Assembly (NCBI GenBank): GCA_031826515.1
Contig: CP134536.1
Span: 2,672,501 to 2,736,500, forward strand
Source: Flavobacteriaceae bacterium HL-DH10
GTDB taxonomy: Bacteria > Bacteroidota > Bacteroidia > Flavobacteriales > Flavobacteriaceae
Direction of reading: 5' to 3'
DNA: 64,000 nt
The stretch's first letter is position 1; the number at the start of each line of letters is the position of its first letter. The notes under the pieces were generated by a model. It saw only the letters and a program-made list of their open reading frames with translations, made no database searches and was not told where the DNA came from. Positions 8,605-18,313 of the stretch are shown one piece after another. The translations under genes were made by a program, and so were the position numbers.

Positions 8605-8695
8605 AAATACTTTATTTTTTTGTCACCCATTTTTAATGTTTTGTTATTATTAATATAACACACTTTGTGGTTAAAATAACATATGTTAAAATAGA

Positions 8696-9862
8696 ATGAT
8701 TGACGATAATCAACATATTATAAATCTTATTGCAGCCTATATTTCTAAAGAAATTAATGAAAATGAATTTCAGGAATTAACAGATTGGCTAAATGAAAGC
8801 TCCGAAAATGAAAAATTATTTTCAGAATACTTGTTATTATATAAGAAATCTAGAAGGCTAAATTTTATTAAAAAAGTAGATCAAGAAGTTGCTTGGAAAC
8901 TTATTAATTCGAAAATAAAGAAACAATCCTCAAGTAAAAAGCTTGCTATCAAATTAAGTTCACATGTTTTTAAATATGCTGCTATAGCTATTTTGTTTAT
9001 AGGAATTACCTATTTATATCAAAATGATTTTTTTAATAAAAGTAATGAAATAATTATTTCCACAGATAGTATAACACTTCAGTTAGAAAATGGTAATGTT
9101 CAAATTATAAATGAAGATGGAGCAACTGAAATAGTTGATAAAAATGGAAATATTGTTGGTAGTCAAAGCGGTCATCAACTAATTTATAGTAATACTGTTA
9201 AAGAAAAGGCCTTAGTATACAATACACTAAATATACCCTATGGTAAACGATTTGAAATAAAATTGTCTGATGGAACAATGGTTCATTTAAACTCAGGGTC
9301 TTCTCTAAAATATCCAATTAAATTTATTGAAGGAATGGATCGTTGTGTGTTTTTAAGCGGAGAAGCTTATTTTTCAGTAACCAAAGACGCTAAACACCCT
9401 TTTATAGTTAATGCCAAAGATTTGAATGTTAAAGTATATGGTACAAAATTTAATGTGTCTGCTTATTCTGAAGACACATTAACAGATGTTGTTTTAGTTG
9501 AAGGTTCTGTTGGTATGTATGCTAATAATGAAACATCAAACAAAGGCACTATTTTAATTCCAGGTACAAAAGGATCCTTTAATAGAGTAAATCAAAATAT
9601 TTCTTCTGAAAATGTAGATACTCTAATTTATACTTCATGGATGGATGGAGGTTTGTTTTTTAGAAAAATGACATTTAAAAATATAGCTAAAAAACTAGAA
9701 CGTCATTACAATAAGAAAATAATAATTTCTAATAAGCAATTAGAAAATGAAATTTTCAATGCTAATTTTAAAGACGAGCCAATAGAAAATGTTTTAGGTT
9801 ATTTAAAAGAAAGCTTTTCTATTAATTATACTATAGAAAATGATACAATATATATTAATTAA
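8696..9862 (+). CDS. FecR-family anti-sigma factor of PUL 1
   Basis: A 388-residue inner-membrane regulator. The cytoplasmic N-terminal sigma-binding part spans residues 1-90 with the ITDWLNES-like helix (DWLNESSENEKLF), one membrane segment lies at about 92-109, and the periplasmic FecR domain (about 175-270) has YGKRFEIKLSDGTMVHLNSGS and LSGEAYFSV. A C-terminal DUF4974 domain (about 315-388) resembles STN and can contact the receptor's STN domain. It sits between its sigma factor and susC, the usual order. It is closely similar to the FecR of the second PUL. Confidence 0.93.
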   Translation: MIDDNQHIINLIAAYISKEINENEFQELTDWLNESSENEKLFSEYLLLYKKSRRLNFIKKVDQEVAWKLINSKIKKQSSSKKLAIKLSSHVFKYAAIAILFIGITYLYQNDFFNKSNEIIISTDSITLQLENGNVQIINEDGATEIVDKNGNIVGSQSGHQLIYSNTVKEKALVYNTLNIPYGKRFEIKLSDGTMVHLNSGSSLKYPIKFIEGMDRCVFLSGEAYFSVTKDAKHPFIVNAKDLNVKVYGTKFNVSAYSEDTLTDVVLVEGSVGMYANNETSNKGTILIPGTKGSFNRVNQNISSENVDTLIYTSWMDGGLFFRKMTFKNIAKKLERHYNKKIIISNKQLENEIFNANFKDEPIENVLGYLKESFSINYTIENDTIYIN

Positions 9863-9955
9863 TCTTTAACCCTTATACATATGAAATAAAAAAAAACTAA
9901 ACTCAATTACTAACAAAATATCACTTTTATCTGTTAAAACTAAGGATAAAAAAAA

Positions 9956-9981
9956 CCGGAAAATGCTGCAACATTTCCCGG
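9956..9981 (+). promoter_or_regulatory. Conserved leader hairpin 57 bases before susC of PUL 1
   Basis: CCGGAAAATG and CATTTCCCGG can pair with one A-C mismatch around a six-base loop, preceded by a run of As. The same element, with the same distance to the start codon, precedes the second susC at 20335-20360. Conservation between the two leaders, and also of the following CAATTAA and CACTT words before the start codon, suggests a 5' UTR structure acting in translation, mRNA stability or antisense/sRNA control. It has no T-run and is not a terminator. Confidence 0.6.
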
Positions 9982-10037
9982 AAATATTTAAGTGATCAAC
10001 TAAAATTAGTCATTCACCAATTAAACACTTTAAAAAT

Positions 10038-13000
10038 ATGAAAAAACTTCATAACAAAAGAGGTAAAAACCAGCCTTTTATGAAATTTGATTTAAAAATG
10101 AAACTAACCACATTTTTTCTTTTTGCTTCGTTTTTTAGTATGTTAGCTAATAGCGGATATACACAGTCAATTACATTACATGTAGAAAATAAAACAGTTG
10201 CTCAAATTATAGATAAAATTGAAGCTTCTTCAGAGTATAGGTTTGTATACAATACAAAATTTGTTGACCTAAGAAGAAAAGTTTCAATAAAAGTTGACGA
10301 TGTCAAAATTGAAACTGTTTTAAGTCAATTATTTTATAATACCAATACATCATTTAAAATAAAAAACACCCAAGTAGTATTAAAAAACAAAGAAATTACT
10401 TTTAATACGTTAGGGCTTTCAGAACCTGTTATTTATGCAGAAATTCAAGAATATAAAATAACAGGAACTATTACGGACGAATTTGGACAACCTTTACCAG
10501 GAGCTAATATTCTTGAAAAGAATACCACAAATGGTGTGCAATCAGATTTTGATGGTAATTTTTCTTTATTAGTAAAAAATGAGAATGCTATACTAGTCGT
10601 ATCTTATATAGGGTTTGTAACTCAGGAAGTTAGTGTTAATAGCCAAACTGCACTCGCTATAGTATTAAAAGAGGATGCAGCTGGTTTAGATGAAGTTGTG
10701 ATTGTAGGATATGGGTCTCAAAAAAAATCTGATGTTACAGGTTCTGTTGCAAGAGCCGATCTAGAGACTTTTAGAGAACAAGGAAATACAAGTATTGTAC
10801 AGTCATTACAAGGGTCTGTTGCAGGATTGAATGTAGGTGTAAGTACAGAAGCAGGAGGCGATGTGAATTTTTCTGTAAGAGGTCAGAATAATTTAGGGGG
10901 TGATGCTAGTGCAAATGCGCCTTTAATAGTTGTAGATGGTATTATTTTTAGAGGAACACTTCAAGATATCAATCCAGATGATGTTCAGTCTGTTGATGTA
11001 TTAAAGGATGCAAGTTCTACAGCGATATATGGTTCACAAGCATCTAATGGTGTTATAATAGTAACTACCAGAACGGGTAAAAGTGGAGGCAGCGGAAAAC
11101 CTGTTTTTAATTATTCAGCTCGCTATAGTTTTAAAGAAGATGCTAATAGATTAACTTATGGAACAGGAGAAGATTATTTAGATCAGATTAGAGCGTTTAA
11201 TTGGAAATCGGCTTATCCTCAAGGACCTAATTATGATCCAAATTATGATGTGTTAACAGGTTTAGATCCTCAAGAAGTTGAAGGATATAACAACGGTACT
11301 AATGTTGATTGGCAAGATCTTTTGACTCAATCAGGGTTTGTTAACAATCATAATTTAAGTGTTTCAGGAAACACTGATAATGTAACCTATTTTGTATCAG
11401 GATCCTTTTTAGATAATGAAGAAATTATTATAGGAGACAACTACAGTAAGGTAACAGGGAGAGTTAATTTAGAACTGAAATTAAACAATTGGTTGAAAGT
11501 AGGAACAAATTCTTTTGTTACTTCTGCTGATTATTCGGGTATAGAGTTTGAAAGAGCAGATATTACATACTCGCCATATGCAGCGGCTTATGATGCTGAA
11601 GGAAATCCTGTTGTAAAAGTAACAGAACGTTTTGGAAGTAGTGCATTACTTACTGCAAACGATTTAGATGAAGATAAGAGAACACATTTAAATACAACCC
11701 TTTATACTGTTATTGATATTCCTTGGATAAAGGGATTGTCTTATAGAATGAACTATAATAACAGCACAAGAACTAGAAGACATAATCAATTTTTATATGC
11801 TACACCAGATCGTGTTGCCCAAGCAAGAAAAGATTTATTCTTTAATAAAGATTGGACTATTGATAACATTTTATCTTACAATACAACACTTAATGATGTT
11901 CATAACATAGGTGCTACTTTTGTTTATGGTCGTGAGGAAAGATATATTGAAAGTACTGAAATAGGTGCTTCTAATTTTAGTAATGAAATTTTAGGTTATA
12001 ATGATTTAAGCTTAGGAGCAACTCAAGATGTTCAATCAGGAGCTGAAGAGGAAAGTAGTTTGTATCAAATGGGGCGACTTAATTATAATTATGATGGTAA
12101 ATATTTTATAACAGGAACTGTTAGACGTGATGGTTTTTCTGGATTTGGAAAGAATAATAAATTTGCAGTCTTTCCTTCGGTAGCTTTAGGATGGAGTGTC
12201 TCAAAAGAGAAATTTTTTGAAAGCCTTAGTGAGACAGTTTCAAACTTAAAACTTAGAATGTCTTATGGAAAGAGTGGAAATAGAGCACTACCTAGATATT
12301 CTACACTGGCAAAAGTAGATCAAAACAATGCTTATGTTTTTGGAGATGGCGGAACTACTTTTGGAGGTCAATTTACTTCAACTGTGGCTGCTCCTAATTT
12401 AAAATGGGAAACCACTACAGGAATTAATATAGGGTTAGATTTCGGACTTTTAAACAATAGAATAAGTGGAAATATAGAATATTATAACTCAGATACTGAA
12501 GATATTCTTATTAATATAGATATTCCATCTGTGAATGGTTTTTCACAAGCTAGTGCTAACTTAGGTAAAGTCCATAATTCTGGATTGGAATTTATTATCA
12601 ACTCTACAAATATTATTTCAGATGATTTTTCTTGGTCATCAACAGTGAATTTTTCAACTAATAAAAACGAGGTAGTTTCTGTTTTAGGTAAGGATGATGA
12701 TGGTGATGGCATTGAAGACGATTTGCCTTCTTCTGGCTTTTTTATTGGAGAGCAATTAGGTGCTATATTCGATTATCAGATTGATCCAAATAATCCAATA
12801 TACCAAATAGGAGATACAGATATTCCACCAGGATCAGAACCAGGTTTTTATAGACTTGTAGATCAAAATGGAGGAGGTATTTCTAGTACAGATGATAAAA
12901 TTATATTAGGAAGTACAGATCCTGCTTACCGATTTGGAATCACTAATAATTTTAAGTATAAAAATTTAAAGTTAAGCGTTTTTGTAAACTCTATTCAAGG

Positions 13001-13415
13001 AGGTAAAAATGGTTATTTAGGAGATAATACGTATTGGGAAATAGATCAATGGACATCTGGTGGGAAAGGAAAAGTAAATGGATTATTACCAGTGATAGTT
13101 GATTATTGGACACCTAATAACCCAAATTCAGAATATCCTTCACTTAGATATGATGCTTATGATGGTTCTAGAAGGGCTAAGGTTTTCAGAGATAGAAGTT
13201 TTGTGAGACTTCAAGACGTTAGTTTAAGTTATTCTTTTGATGATAGTATACTTCAAAAATTAGGGCTTAAACATCTTACATTGGTTGCAAGTGGTAAAAA
13301 CTTGGTAACATGGACAAATTGGAAAGGTATAGATCCAGAGGCTGGTTTTCGTATTAGCTATGGAGAGAGACCAGTTACCCGTTCTTATACTTTAGGTATA
13401 AATCTATCATTTTAA
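10038..13415 (+). CDS. SusC/RagA-family TonB-dependent outer-membrane receptor with STN domain (PUL 1)
   Basis: A 1125-residue outer-membrane transporter. After an extended signal sequence (cleavage near residue 43) come an STN signal-transduction domain (about 45-115, ending NTNTSFKIKNTQVVL) and a CarboxypepD-like domain (about 135-210, GTITDEFGQPLPGANI, with the GFVTQEV turn). Then follow the plug (DEVVIVGYGSQKK; VDGIIFRG; LKDASSTAIYGSQASNGVI) and the 22-strand barrel up to the terminal aromatic Phe. It imports oligosaccharides with the SusD partner 25 bases downstream, and through STN reports to the FecR/ECF pair encoded upstream. The ligand is unknown; the downstream GH28-like enzyme suggests a pectin-like or related polymer. 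Confidence 0.96.
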   Translation: MKKLHNKRGKNQPFMKFDLKMKLTTFFLFASFFSMLANSGYTQSITLHVENKTVAQIIDKIEASSEYRFVYNTKFVDLRRKVSIKVDDVKIETVLSQLFYNTNTSFKIKNTQVVLKNKEITFNTLGLSEPVIYAEIQEYKITGTITDEFGQPLPGANILEKNTTNGVQSDFDGNFSLLVKNENAILVVSYIGFVTQEVSVNSQTALAIVLKEDAAGLDEVVIVGYGSQKKSDVTGSVARADLETFREQGNTSIVQSLQGSVAGLNVGVSTEAGGDVNFSVRGQNNLGGDASANAPLIVVDGIIFRGTLQDINPDDVQSVDVLKDASSTAIYGSQASNGVIIVTTRTGKSGGSGKPVFNYSARYSFKEDANRLTYGTGEDYLDQIRAFNWKSAYPQGPNYDPNYDVLTGLDPQEVEGYNNGTNVDWQDLLTQSGFVNNHNLSVSGNTDNVTYFVSGSFLDNEEIIIGDNYSKVTGRVNLELKLNNWLKVGTNSFVTSADYSGIEFERADITYSPYAAAYDAEGNPVVKVTERFGSSALLTANDLDEDKRTHLNTTLYTVIDIPWIKGLSYRMNYNNSTRTRRHNQFLYATPDRVAQARKDLFFNKDWTIDNILSYNTTLNDVHNIGATFVYGREERYIESTEIGASNFSNEILGYNDLSLGATQDVQSGAEEESSLYQMGRLNYNYDGKYFITGTVRRDGFSGFGKNNKFAVFPSVALGWSVSKEKFFESLSETVSNLKLRMSYGKSGNRALPRYSTLAKVDQNNAYVFGDGGTTFGGQFTSTVAAPNLKWETTTGINIGLDFGLLNNRISGNIEYYNSDTEDILINIDIPSVNGFSQASANLGKVHNSGLEFIINSTNIISDDFSWSSTVNFSTNKNEVVSVLGKDDDGDGIEDDLPSSGFFIGEQLGAIFDYQIDPNNPIYQIGDTDIPPGSEPGFYRLVDQNGGGISSTDDKIILGSTDPAYRFGITNNFKYKNLKLSVFVNSIQGGKNGYLGDNTYWEIDQWTSGGKGKVNGLLPVIVDYWTPNNPNSEYPSLRYDAYDGSRRAKVFRDRSFVRLQDVSLSYSFDDSILQKLGLKHLTLVASGKNLVTWTNWKGIDPEAGFRISYGERPVTRSYTLGINLSF

Positions 13416-13440
13416 TACATAAACATTTAAAAACAAGAAT

Positions 13441-15243
13441 ATGAAACATATAAAATATATTTGTTTATCTCTTCTATTTATAGCATTTAGTAGCTGTAAT
13501 GAAGATAAAATATTAGAAGAAACTCCTTTGGATTTCACGACTGTAGATAACTCTTACAAGACTCAAGGTAATTTTGAAGCTGCAGTAGCGCAATTATATA
13601 ATCAAGCAAGGCGTTATTTTGGAGATGCCGAAGGTTCAGCCACAGATATGGATGTCTGGTTTGGTACAGATGCAGGTTGGCATGCTAGAGAATTTCAATC
13701 GCATGTATATTCTCAATATGCTGGTTTTGGACCAGATAATAGTGATGTTGCCCAAAGATGGACCGATGCTTATAAAATGGTTTCTAACGCTAATACTGTA
13801 ATAAGTAGAATTGCAGATGTTGATTTTGATAATGAAACAGCTAAAAATAGATTGCTTACTGAGGCTCGATTTTTTAGAGCTTGGGCATACCGAGCGCTAG
13901 TTTATTTATATGGTGATGTTCCTCTTATATTAGAAGAGGTTCCATCGGCGAGAAGAGATTTTGTTAGAGCACCAAAAGCAGATGTTTTAGCTGCTATAAT
14001 AGATGATTTAGAATTTGCAAAAACTAATCTACCAAGTTTAGGAGATGAAGCTGCGGATGGTAGATTAACCAAAGATGTTGCAAGACATTTTTTAGCAGAA
14101 CTTTATATTGTAACAGGTGATAACCAAAAAGCGGTTAATAATGCATCAGAAGTTATTGATAGTGGGAATTATGCTCTAATGGAAAATCGATTTGGTACAA
14201 GAGCGAGTGAGCAGGGTGATGTGTACTGGGATTTGTTTAGGTTAGGTAATCAAAATAGAAGCACAGGGAATACGGAAGGTATTTGGTTATATCAAGTAGA
14301 GTACGAAACTCTAGGTGGCTATGGTCGGGCTTCTGGTGATGCAAACTTTTGGGAACGTTTAATTGGCCCTGAATATAATAGATTTACTGCTAAAGATGAA
14401 AATCTTGGAGTAAGAACTTTTGTTTATGAATCAACTTATCATGGAGGAAGAGGGCAAGCGTTTTTTAGACCAAGTACACACGTTACTCATGGTATATGGA
14501 ATAACGTAGACCCTGCTGATTATGATAATGATATAAGAAATTCAGATAATAATGTACTTAGAAAATGGTGGATAGACAACCCTTTATCTTCACATTATGG
14601 AGATATTATTGATTTACGTACAGACAGTAAGTTGGCTTATGAGACTTACCTAAATGCAGCAACAATTGAAAATGATTCTAATAGATATGTGTATCCAGTA
14701 TTTTTAAAGCTTGTACAAATTAATAATCATTTTGATACCGATTTAACTGATGGTAGTTTAAGCGGTGCTCAAGAAGCGAAAGCGACACAAGCACACAAAG
14801 ACTTAATTGCAAGTTATGGAGGTATTGGTCCTAAAATGAATGGAAATGCTAGACGGTATTTTGCAGATCATTATGCTGCAAGACTTCCAGAAACTTTGCT
14901 TTTGAGAGCTGAAGCTTATATGAATTTAGGAGGAGCAAACAACTTAGATTTAGCTGCCGCTGATATAAACGTTATAAGAAAAAGAGCAAATGCATCATTA
15001 ATTACAGGGTCAGATGTAACTATTGATTTTATTTTAGATGAACGTTTACGAGAATTATTTTTAGAAGAGCCTAGACGATTAACATTAAATAGACTTGGTT
15101 TACTTTATGAAAGAACTAAAAAATATAATCACTATTCAAGTGCAAGTGTAGCACCACATAATAATTTATACCCTATTCCTAGTGTTGAAATTCAGAATAA
15201 TACAGAAGCTGAATTAACTCAAAATGACGGATACGAAAATTAG
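13441..15243 (+). CDS. SusD/RagB-family outer-membrane glycan-binding lipoprotein (PUL 1)
   Basis: A 600-residue lipoprotein that caps the SusC barrel. Signal peptide with lipobox SSC (Cys19), followed by acidic residues NED, as in surface-exported Bacteroidota lipoproteins. The N-terminal SusD-like region (to about 240) has the TPR helices, with EARFFRAWAYRALVYLYGDVP typical of the family. The C-terminal RagB/SusD region ends in ADINVIRKRAN, the ERLRELFLEEPRR helix and the closing YPIPSVEI motif. It is 25 bases behind susC and is followed by a strong terminator-like hairpin, so expression of the two genes behind it may be lower or separate. Confidence 0.95.
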   Translation: MKHIKYICLSLLFIAFSSCNEDKILEETPLDFTTVDNSYKTQGNFEAAVAQLYNQARRYFGDAEGSATDMDVWFGTDAGWHAREFQSHVYSQYAGFGPDNSDVAQRWTDAYKMVSNANTVISRIADVDFDNETAKNRLLTEARFFRAWAYRALVYLYGDVPLILEEVPSARRDFVRAPKADVLAAIIDDLEFAKTNLPSLGDEAADGRLTKDVARHFLAELYIVTGDNQKAVNNASEVIDSGNYALMENRFGTRASEQGDVYWDLFRLGNQNRSTGNTEGIWLYQVEYETLGGYGRASGDANFWERLIGPEYNRFTAKDENLGVRTFVYESTYHGGRGQAFFRPSTHVTHGIWNNVDPADYDNDIRNSDNNVLRKWWIDNPLSSHYGDIIDLRTDSKLAYETYLNAATIENDSNRYVYPVFLKLVQINNHFDTDLTDGSLSGAQEAKATQAHKDLIASYGGIGPKMNGNARRYFADHYAARLPETLLLRAEAYMNLGGANNLDLAAADINVIRKRANASLITGSDVTIDFILDERLRELFLEEPRRLTLNRLGLLYERTKKYNHYSSASVAPHNNLYPIPSVEIQNNTEAELTQNDGYEN

Positions 15244-15300
15244 TTTAGTTTGTTTAGTTAGTAATTAGAATAGAGTCACACTTTATTCTAAAGTTAGTTA

Positions 15301-15339
15301 GGGAATGCTATATCTTTTTGAAGCATTCCCTTTTTTTTT
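15301..15339 (+). terminator. Strong hairpin with T-run after susD of PUL 1
   Basis: GGGAATGC (15301-15308) and GCATTCCC (15323-15330) pair perfectly and are followed by nine Ts. A second small dyad (TAGAATA at 15266-15272, TATTCTA at 15284-15290) precedes it. Placed between susD and the GH28-like gene, it probably attenuates read-through, so that susCD is made in excess. Confidence 0.75.
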
Positions 15340-15387
15340 AGTTTTTAGAATCTAAAAATTCATTATATTTAAGAACATTAATATTTT

Positions 15388-16773
15388 ATGAAAAAAAATA
15401 AAATAATAAACATGTATAAGTGTTTTTTAACAGTATTATTAATAATTCTATCACAAAGCTGTACTTCTAAAGTAGAAAATCCAATTTATAATGTTTATGA
15501 TTTTGGTGCTAAAGGTGATGGCATTACAAACGACCAAAAAGCTATTCAAAAAGCTATTGATGCTTGTAAAAATACAGGAGGAACGGTTTTATTAAAAGAG
15601 GGCATTTTTTTAACCGGTCAGCTTCTCTTGGTAAATAAGTTAACTATAAATATAGATTCAACAGCAACCATTTTAGGAATTAAATCTGATGCTGAGACCG
15701 ATTATCCACATCACCTTATTGAAACTAAATTCCCTAACAGAATGTTACAAGACTGTCAAAGAAGATTAATTTATGGCAACAAAGTAAACAATGTAACCAT
15801 TACTGGTGGAGGTACCATTAACGGACAAGGTGATTATGAGCCATGGATGCACGTAAAGGAACTTGGAACAGAAAAAGACCGTCCTTCAATTCTAGCTTTT
15901 GTAGGTTCAAAAAATATAACAGTTTCAAATATTCAACTTATTAAACCCGCTTGTTGGACTCAAGTTTATATTGAGTCTGATGACATAACCATAAAAAATA
16001 TTAAAGTAAATACAGGTAATTTAACACCTAATAGAGATGGTATTGATATTGTAGACTGTCATAATGTTTTAATAGAAGATAGTTTTATTCAATCTGAAGA
16101 TGATGGAATCTGTTTTAAAAGCGGTAGTGAGTATGGTTGTAAAGATGTTGTGGTAAGACGATGTGTTTTAGATAAATTAAATGTAAATGCAGGTAATTGT
16201 TTTAAACTAGGAACCGATGGTTTAGGGAGCTTTATGAATTTTGATATTTCAGAATTAACTTTAAAAAATGCACATCAAAATTCAGCCATAGCAATAGAAT
16301 CTATGGATGGTGCGGTTATCGATAATATAAATATTAAAGATTCTAATATAACCAATTGTGGTCAAGCCATTTTTGTGTTATTAGCTGACAGAAAGCGTAC
16401 AGTGCCTAATAGAAAACCGAGAATAGGTGCAATTTCTAATATTCATTTTAAAAACATAACAGGAACTAATTTTACACAACAATATCCTTCAATTATTACA
16501 GGTATAGAAGGGCATCATATTCAGAATATAACTTTCGAAAATTTAGATTTTGAATTAAAAGGAGGGGTAAATACAGCTAACCAAACGGTTATGGAGTATG
16601 ATGGTGAATATCCAGAAGGTAGTAAGTTTGGTAATACAAATGCTCATGGGTTTTTTATAAGACATACTGATGATGTTTTATTTAAAAATTGTAAAATATC
16701 GACTCAATTAAGTGATTCACGACCTTGGCTCGTAAATGAAAACGTTAAAAACTATAAATTATTAAAAGAATAA
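15388..16773 (+). CDS. GH28-like parallel beta-helix glycosidase (lipoprotein)
   Basis: A 461-residue exported enzyme with lipobox Cys25. The start YNVYDFGAKGDGITNDQKAI is the usual opening of GH28/pectate-lyase-like beta-helices, and GGGTINGQGDYEPW follows. Asp217 (NRDGID), Asp238 and Asp239 (SEDDG) stand at spacings of 21 and 22, the same as Asp180/201/202 of fungal polygalacturonase. However, the GHG motif is replaced by GNC (Asn270), and the RIK motif that grips the galacturonate carboxylate is replaced by AIAIES (around 300-305). The enzyme therefore probably cuts something other than plain polygalacturonate. A near-match to TAnnTTTG (15364-15371) lies upstream, so it may have its own promoter. 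Confidence 0.85.
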   Translation: MKKNKIINMYKCFLTVLLIILSQSCTSKVENPIYNVYDFGAKGDGITNDQKAIQKAIDACKNTGGTVLLKEGIFLTGQLLLVNKLTINIDSTATILGIKSDAETDYPHHLIETKFPNRMLQDCQRRLIYGNKVNNVTITGGGTINGQGDYEPWMHVKELGTEKDRPSILAFVGSKNITVSNIQLIKPACWTQVYIESDDITIKNIKVNTGNLTPNRDGIDIVDCHNVLIEDSFIQSEDDGICFKSGSEYGCKDVVVRRCVLDKLNVNAGNCFKLGTDGLGSFMNFDISELTLKNAHQNSAIAIESMDGAVIDNINIKDSNITNCGQAIFVLLADRKRTVPNRKPRIGAISNIHFKNITGTNFTQQYPSIITGIEGHHIQNITFENLDFELKGGVNTANQTVMEYDGEYPEGSKFGNTNAHGFFIRHTDDVLFKNCKISTQLSDSRPWLVNENVKNYKLLKE

Positions 16774-16820
16774 ATTACCAATTAAACCACATAATATTTA
16801 TAAACATTAAACTTTAAAAC

Positions 16821-18218
16821 ATGGAAAATTCAAGACGAACTTTTTTAGCTTCAATAAGCATGCTAGCAGCTTATAGTGCCTTTCCTATCAATGCTTTTAA
16901 TTTCGGATTATCAAAAAAACTTAGAGTTGTCCTGGTAGGAACAGGTATTCGAGGTACTAGTTTTTGGGGAAAAAGATTAGTTGATGAATATTCAGATATT
17001 TTAGAATTTGTTGGACTTAGTGATATAAATCCAGGAAGACTGAAATATGGAAAAGAATATATAGGAACTAATTGTCCAACATTTATTGATTTTGATAAGA
17101 TGCTGGTAGAAACAAAGCCAGATTTAGTAATTGTTACAACAATGGATTCTACCCATCACGAGTTTATTATTAAAGGTTTAGAATTTGGTTGCGATGTGCT
17201 TACCGAAAAACCATTAACTACCAATGAAAATAAAGCGCAAGCTATTTTGGATGCAGAAAGAAAATCTAATAAAAATCTTATTGTTGGTTTCAATTACAGA
17301 TGGAGTCCTTACAATACAAAAATTAAAGAAATAATAGCTAGTGGTGCTATTGGTAAAATTACATCGGTAGACTTTCATTGGTATTTAAATACGTATCATG
17401 GAGCGTCTTATTTTAGAAGATGGCATGGTATAAAAGATAAAGGAGGCTCGTTATGGGTTCATAAATCAACGCATCATTTTGATCTTTTAAATTGGTGGTT
17501 AGATTCAGATCCAGAGCAAGTTTTTGCTTATGGAAGTTTAGAGTATTATGGTTCTAATGGTGCTTTTAGAGGAGATAATTGTAGGACTTGTGAATATAAA
17601 ACAAGTTGTGATTATTTTTATGATATAACAAAGAATAAACGTCTTATGGATCTTTATGTTGCTAACGAAAAACATGATGGATACATTAGGGATAATTGTC
17701 TGTTTAGAAAAGAAATTGATATTTATGATAAAATGTCTGCTCAAATAAAATACGCAAATAACGTAACTGTAAATTACTCATTAACAACATATTCGCCATT
17801 TGAAGGTTGGAGAATAGCTTTTAACGGCACAGAGGGAAGAATTGAAGCGTCTTTAGATATTCCTTATGATAAAAAAGTAAGCATTAATCAGGCAGAGATG
17901 CATGCCAAAGAAATGGAACAAAATACTTTGGAAGAAGCAAATTCTGAGTCAATAATTGTTCATAAACTTTGGAATGATTTTGATACTGTTGAGGTTCCTT
18001 TTGAAAAAGGAGGCCATGGAGGTGGAGACAAACGCTTACATGATAAAATTTTTAAAACACCAAATACAGAAGATCCTTATGAAAGAGCAGCAGGAATTAG
18101 AGATGGAGTTATGTCTGCAATAATTGGAATAGCAGCTAGAAAAAGTATAGAATCTGGAGATCCAATTAAAATTAAAGATTTAACAGATATTAAACCAATG
18201 CCAAATAGAAATAAGTAA
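16821..18218 (+). CDS. Gfo/Idh/MocA-family oxidoreductase with twin-arginine signal
   Basis: A 465-residue protein. Residues 1-27 look like a Tat signal (SRRTFLAS, then a hydrophobic stretch), so it is probably exported folded with its cofactor. The Rossmann domain follows (RVVLVGTGIRGTSF, ending in the TEKPL motif near residue 135). The GFNYRWSP strand and the C-terminal alpha/beta domain include KSTHHFDLLNWW and a Cys-rich insertion (CRTCEYKTSC, about 254-263). The family contains NAD(P)-dependent sugar dehydrogenases and also the GH109-type glycosidases that use NAD internally. It stands 47 bases behind the GH28-like gene and probably acts on the same glycan or its products. Confidence 0.88.
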   Translation: MENSRRTFLASISMLAAYSAFPINAFNFGLSKKLRVVLVGTGIRGTSFWGKRLVDEYSDILEFVGLSDINPGRLKYGKEYIGTNCPTFIDFDKMLVETKPDLVIVTTMDSTHHEFIIKGLEFGCDVLTEKPLTTNENKAQAILDAERKSNKNLIVGFNYRWSPYNTKIKEIIASGAIGKITSVDFHWYLNTYHGASYFRRWHGIKDKGGSLWVHKSTHHFDLLNWWLDSDPEQVFAYGSLEYYGSNGAFRGDNCRTCEYKTSCDYFYDITKNKRLMDLYVANEKHDGYIRDNCLFRKEIDIYDKMSAQIKYANNVTVNYSLTTYSPFEGWRIAFNGTEGRIEASLDIPYDKKVSINQAEMHAKEMEQNTLEEANSESIIVHKLWNDFDTVEVPFEKGGHGGGDKRLHDKIFKTPNTEDPYERAAGIRDGVMSAIIGIAARKSIESGDPIKIKDLTDIKPMPNRNK

Positions 18219-18239
18219 GATTTTAAATTTTTTTAAACC

Positions 18240-18310
18240 AATTAAATGATTCTAGATTGTATTGATAAATTAATTGTAATGCTTTTAAGCTAATCTAGAA
18301 TCATTTAATT
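18240..18310. repeat. 19-bp perfect inverted repeat before the second sigma factor gene
   Basis: Bases 18240-18258 (AATTAAATGATTCTAGATT) are repeated as the exact complement at 18292-18310, separated by 33 bases. Arm length and perfection are far beyond chance for a 123-base gap. A T-rich stretch follows, so it could be a long-loop terminator for PUL 1; equally, its right arm lies directly upstream of the likely promoter of the sigma factor gene, as an operator would. Confidence 0.7.
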
Positions 18311-18313
18311 TTA

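Noticed and set aside
16821-18218. Calling the Gfo/Idh/MocA protein a GH109 alpha-N-acetylgalactosaminidase or an apiose dehydrogenase
   Set aside because: Both belong to the same superfamily, but I could not see residues that decide between them, and the Cys-rich insertion speaks for another subgroup.
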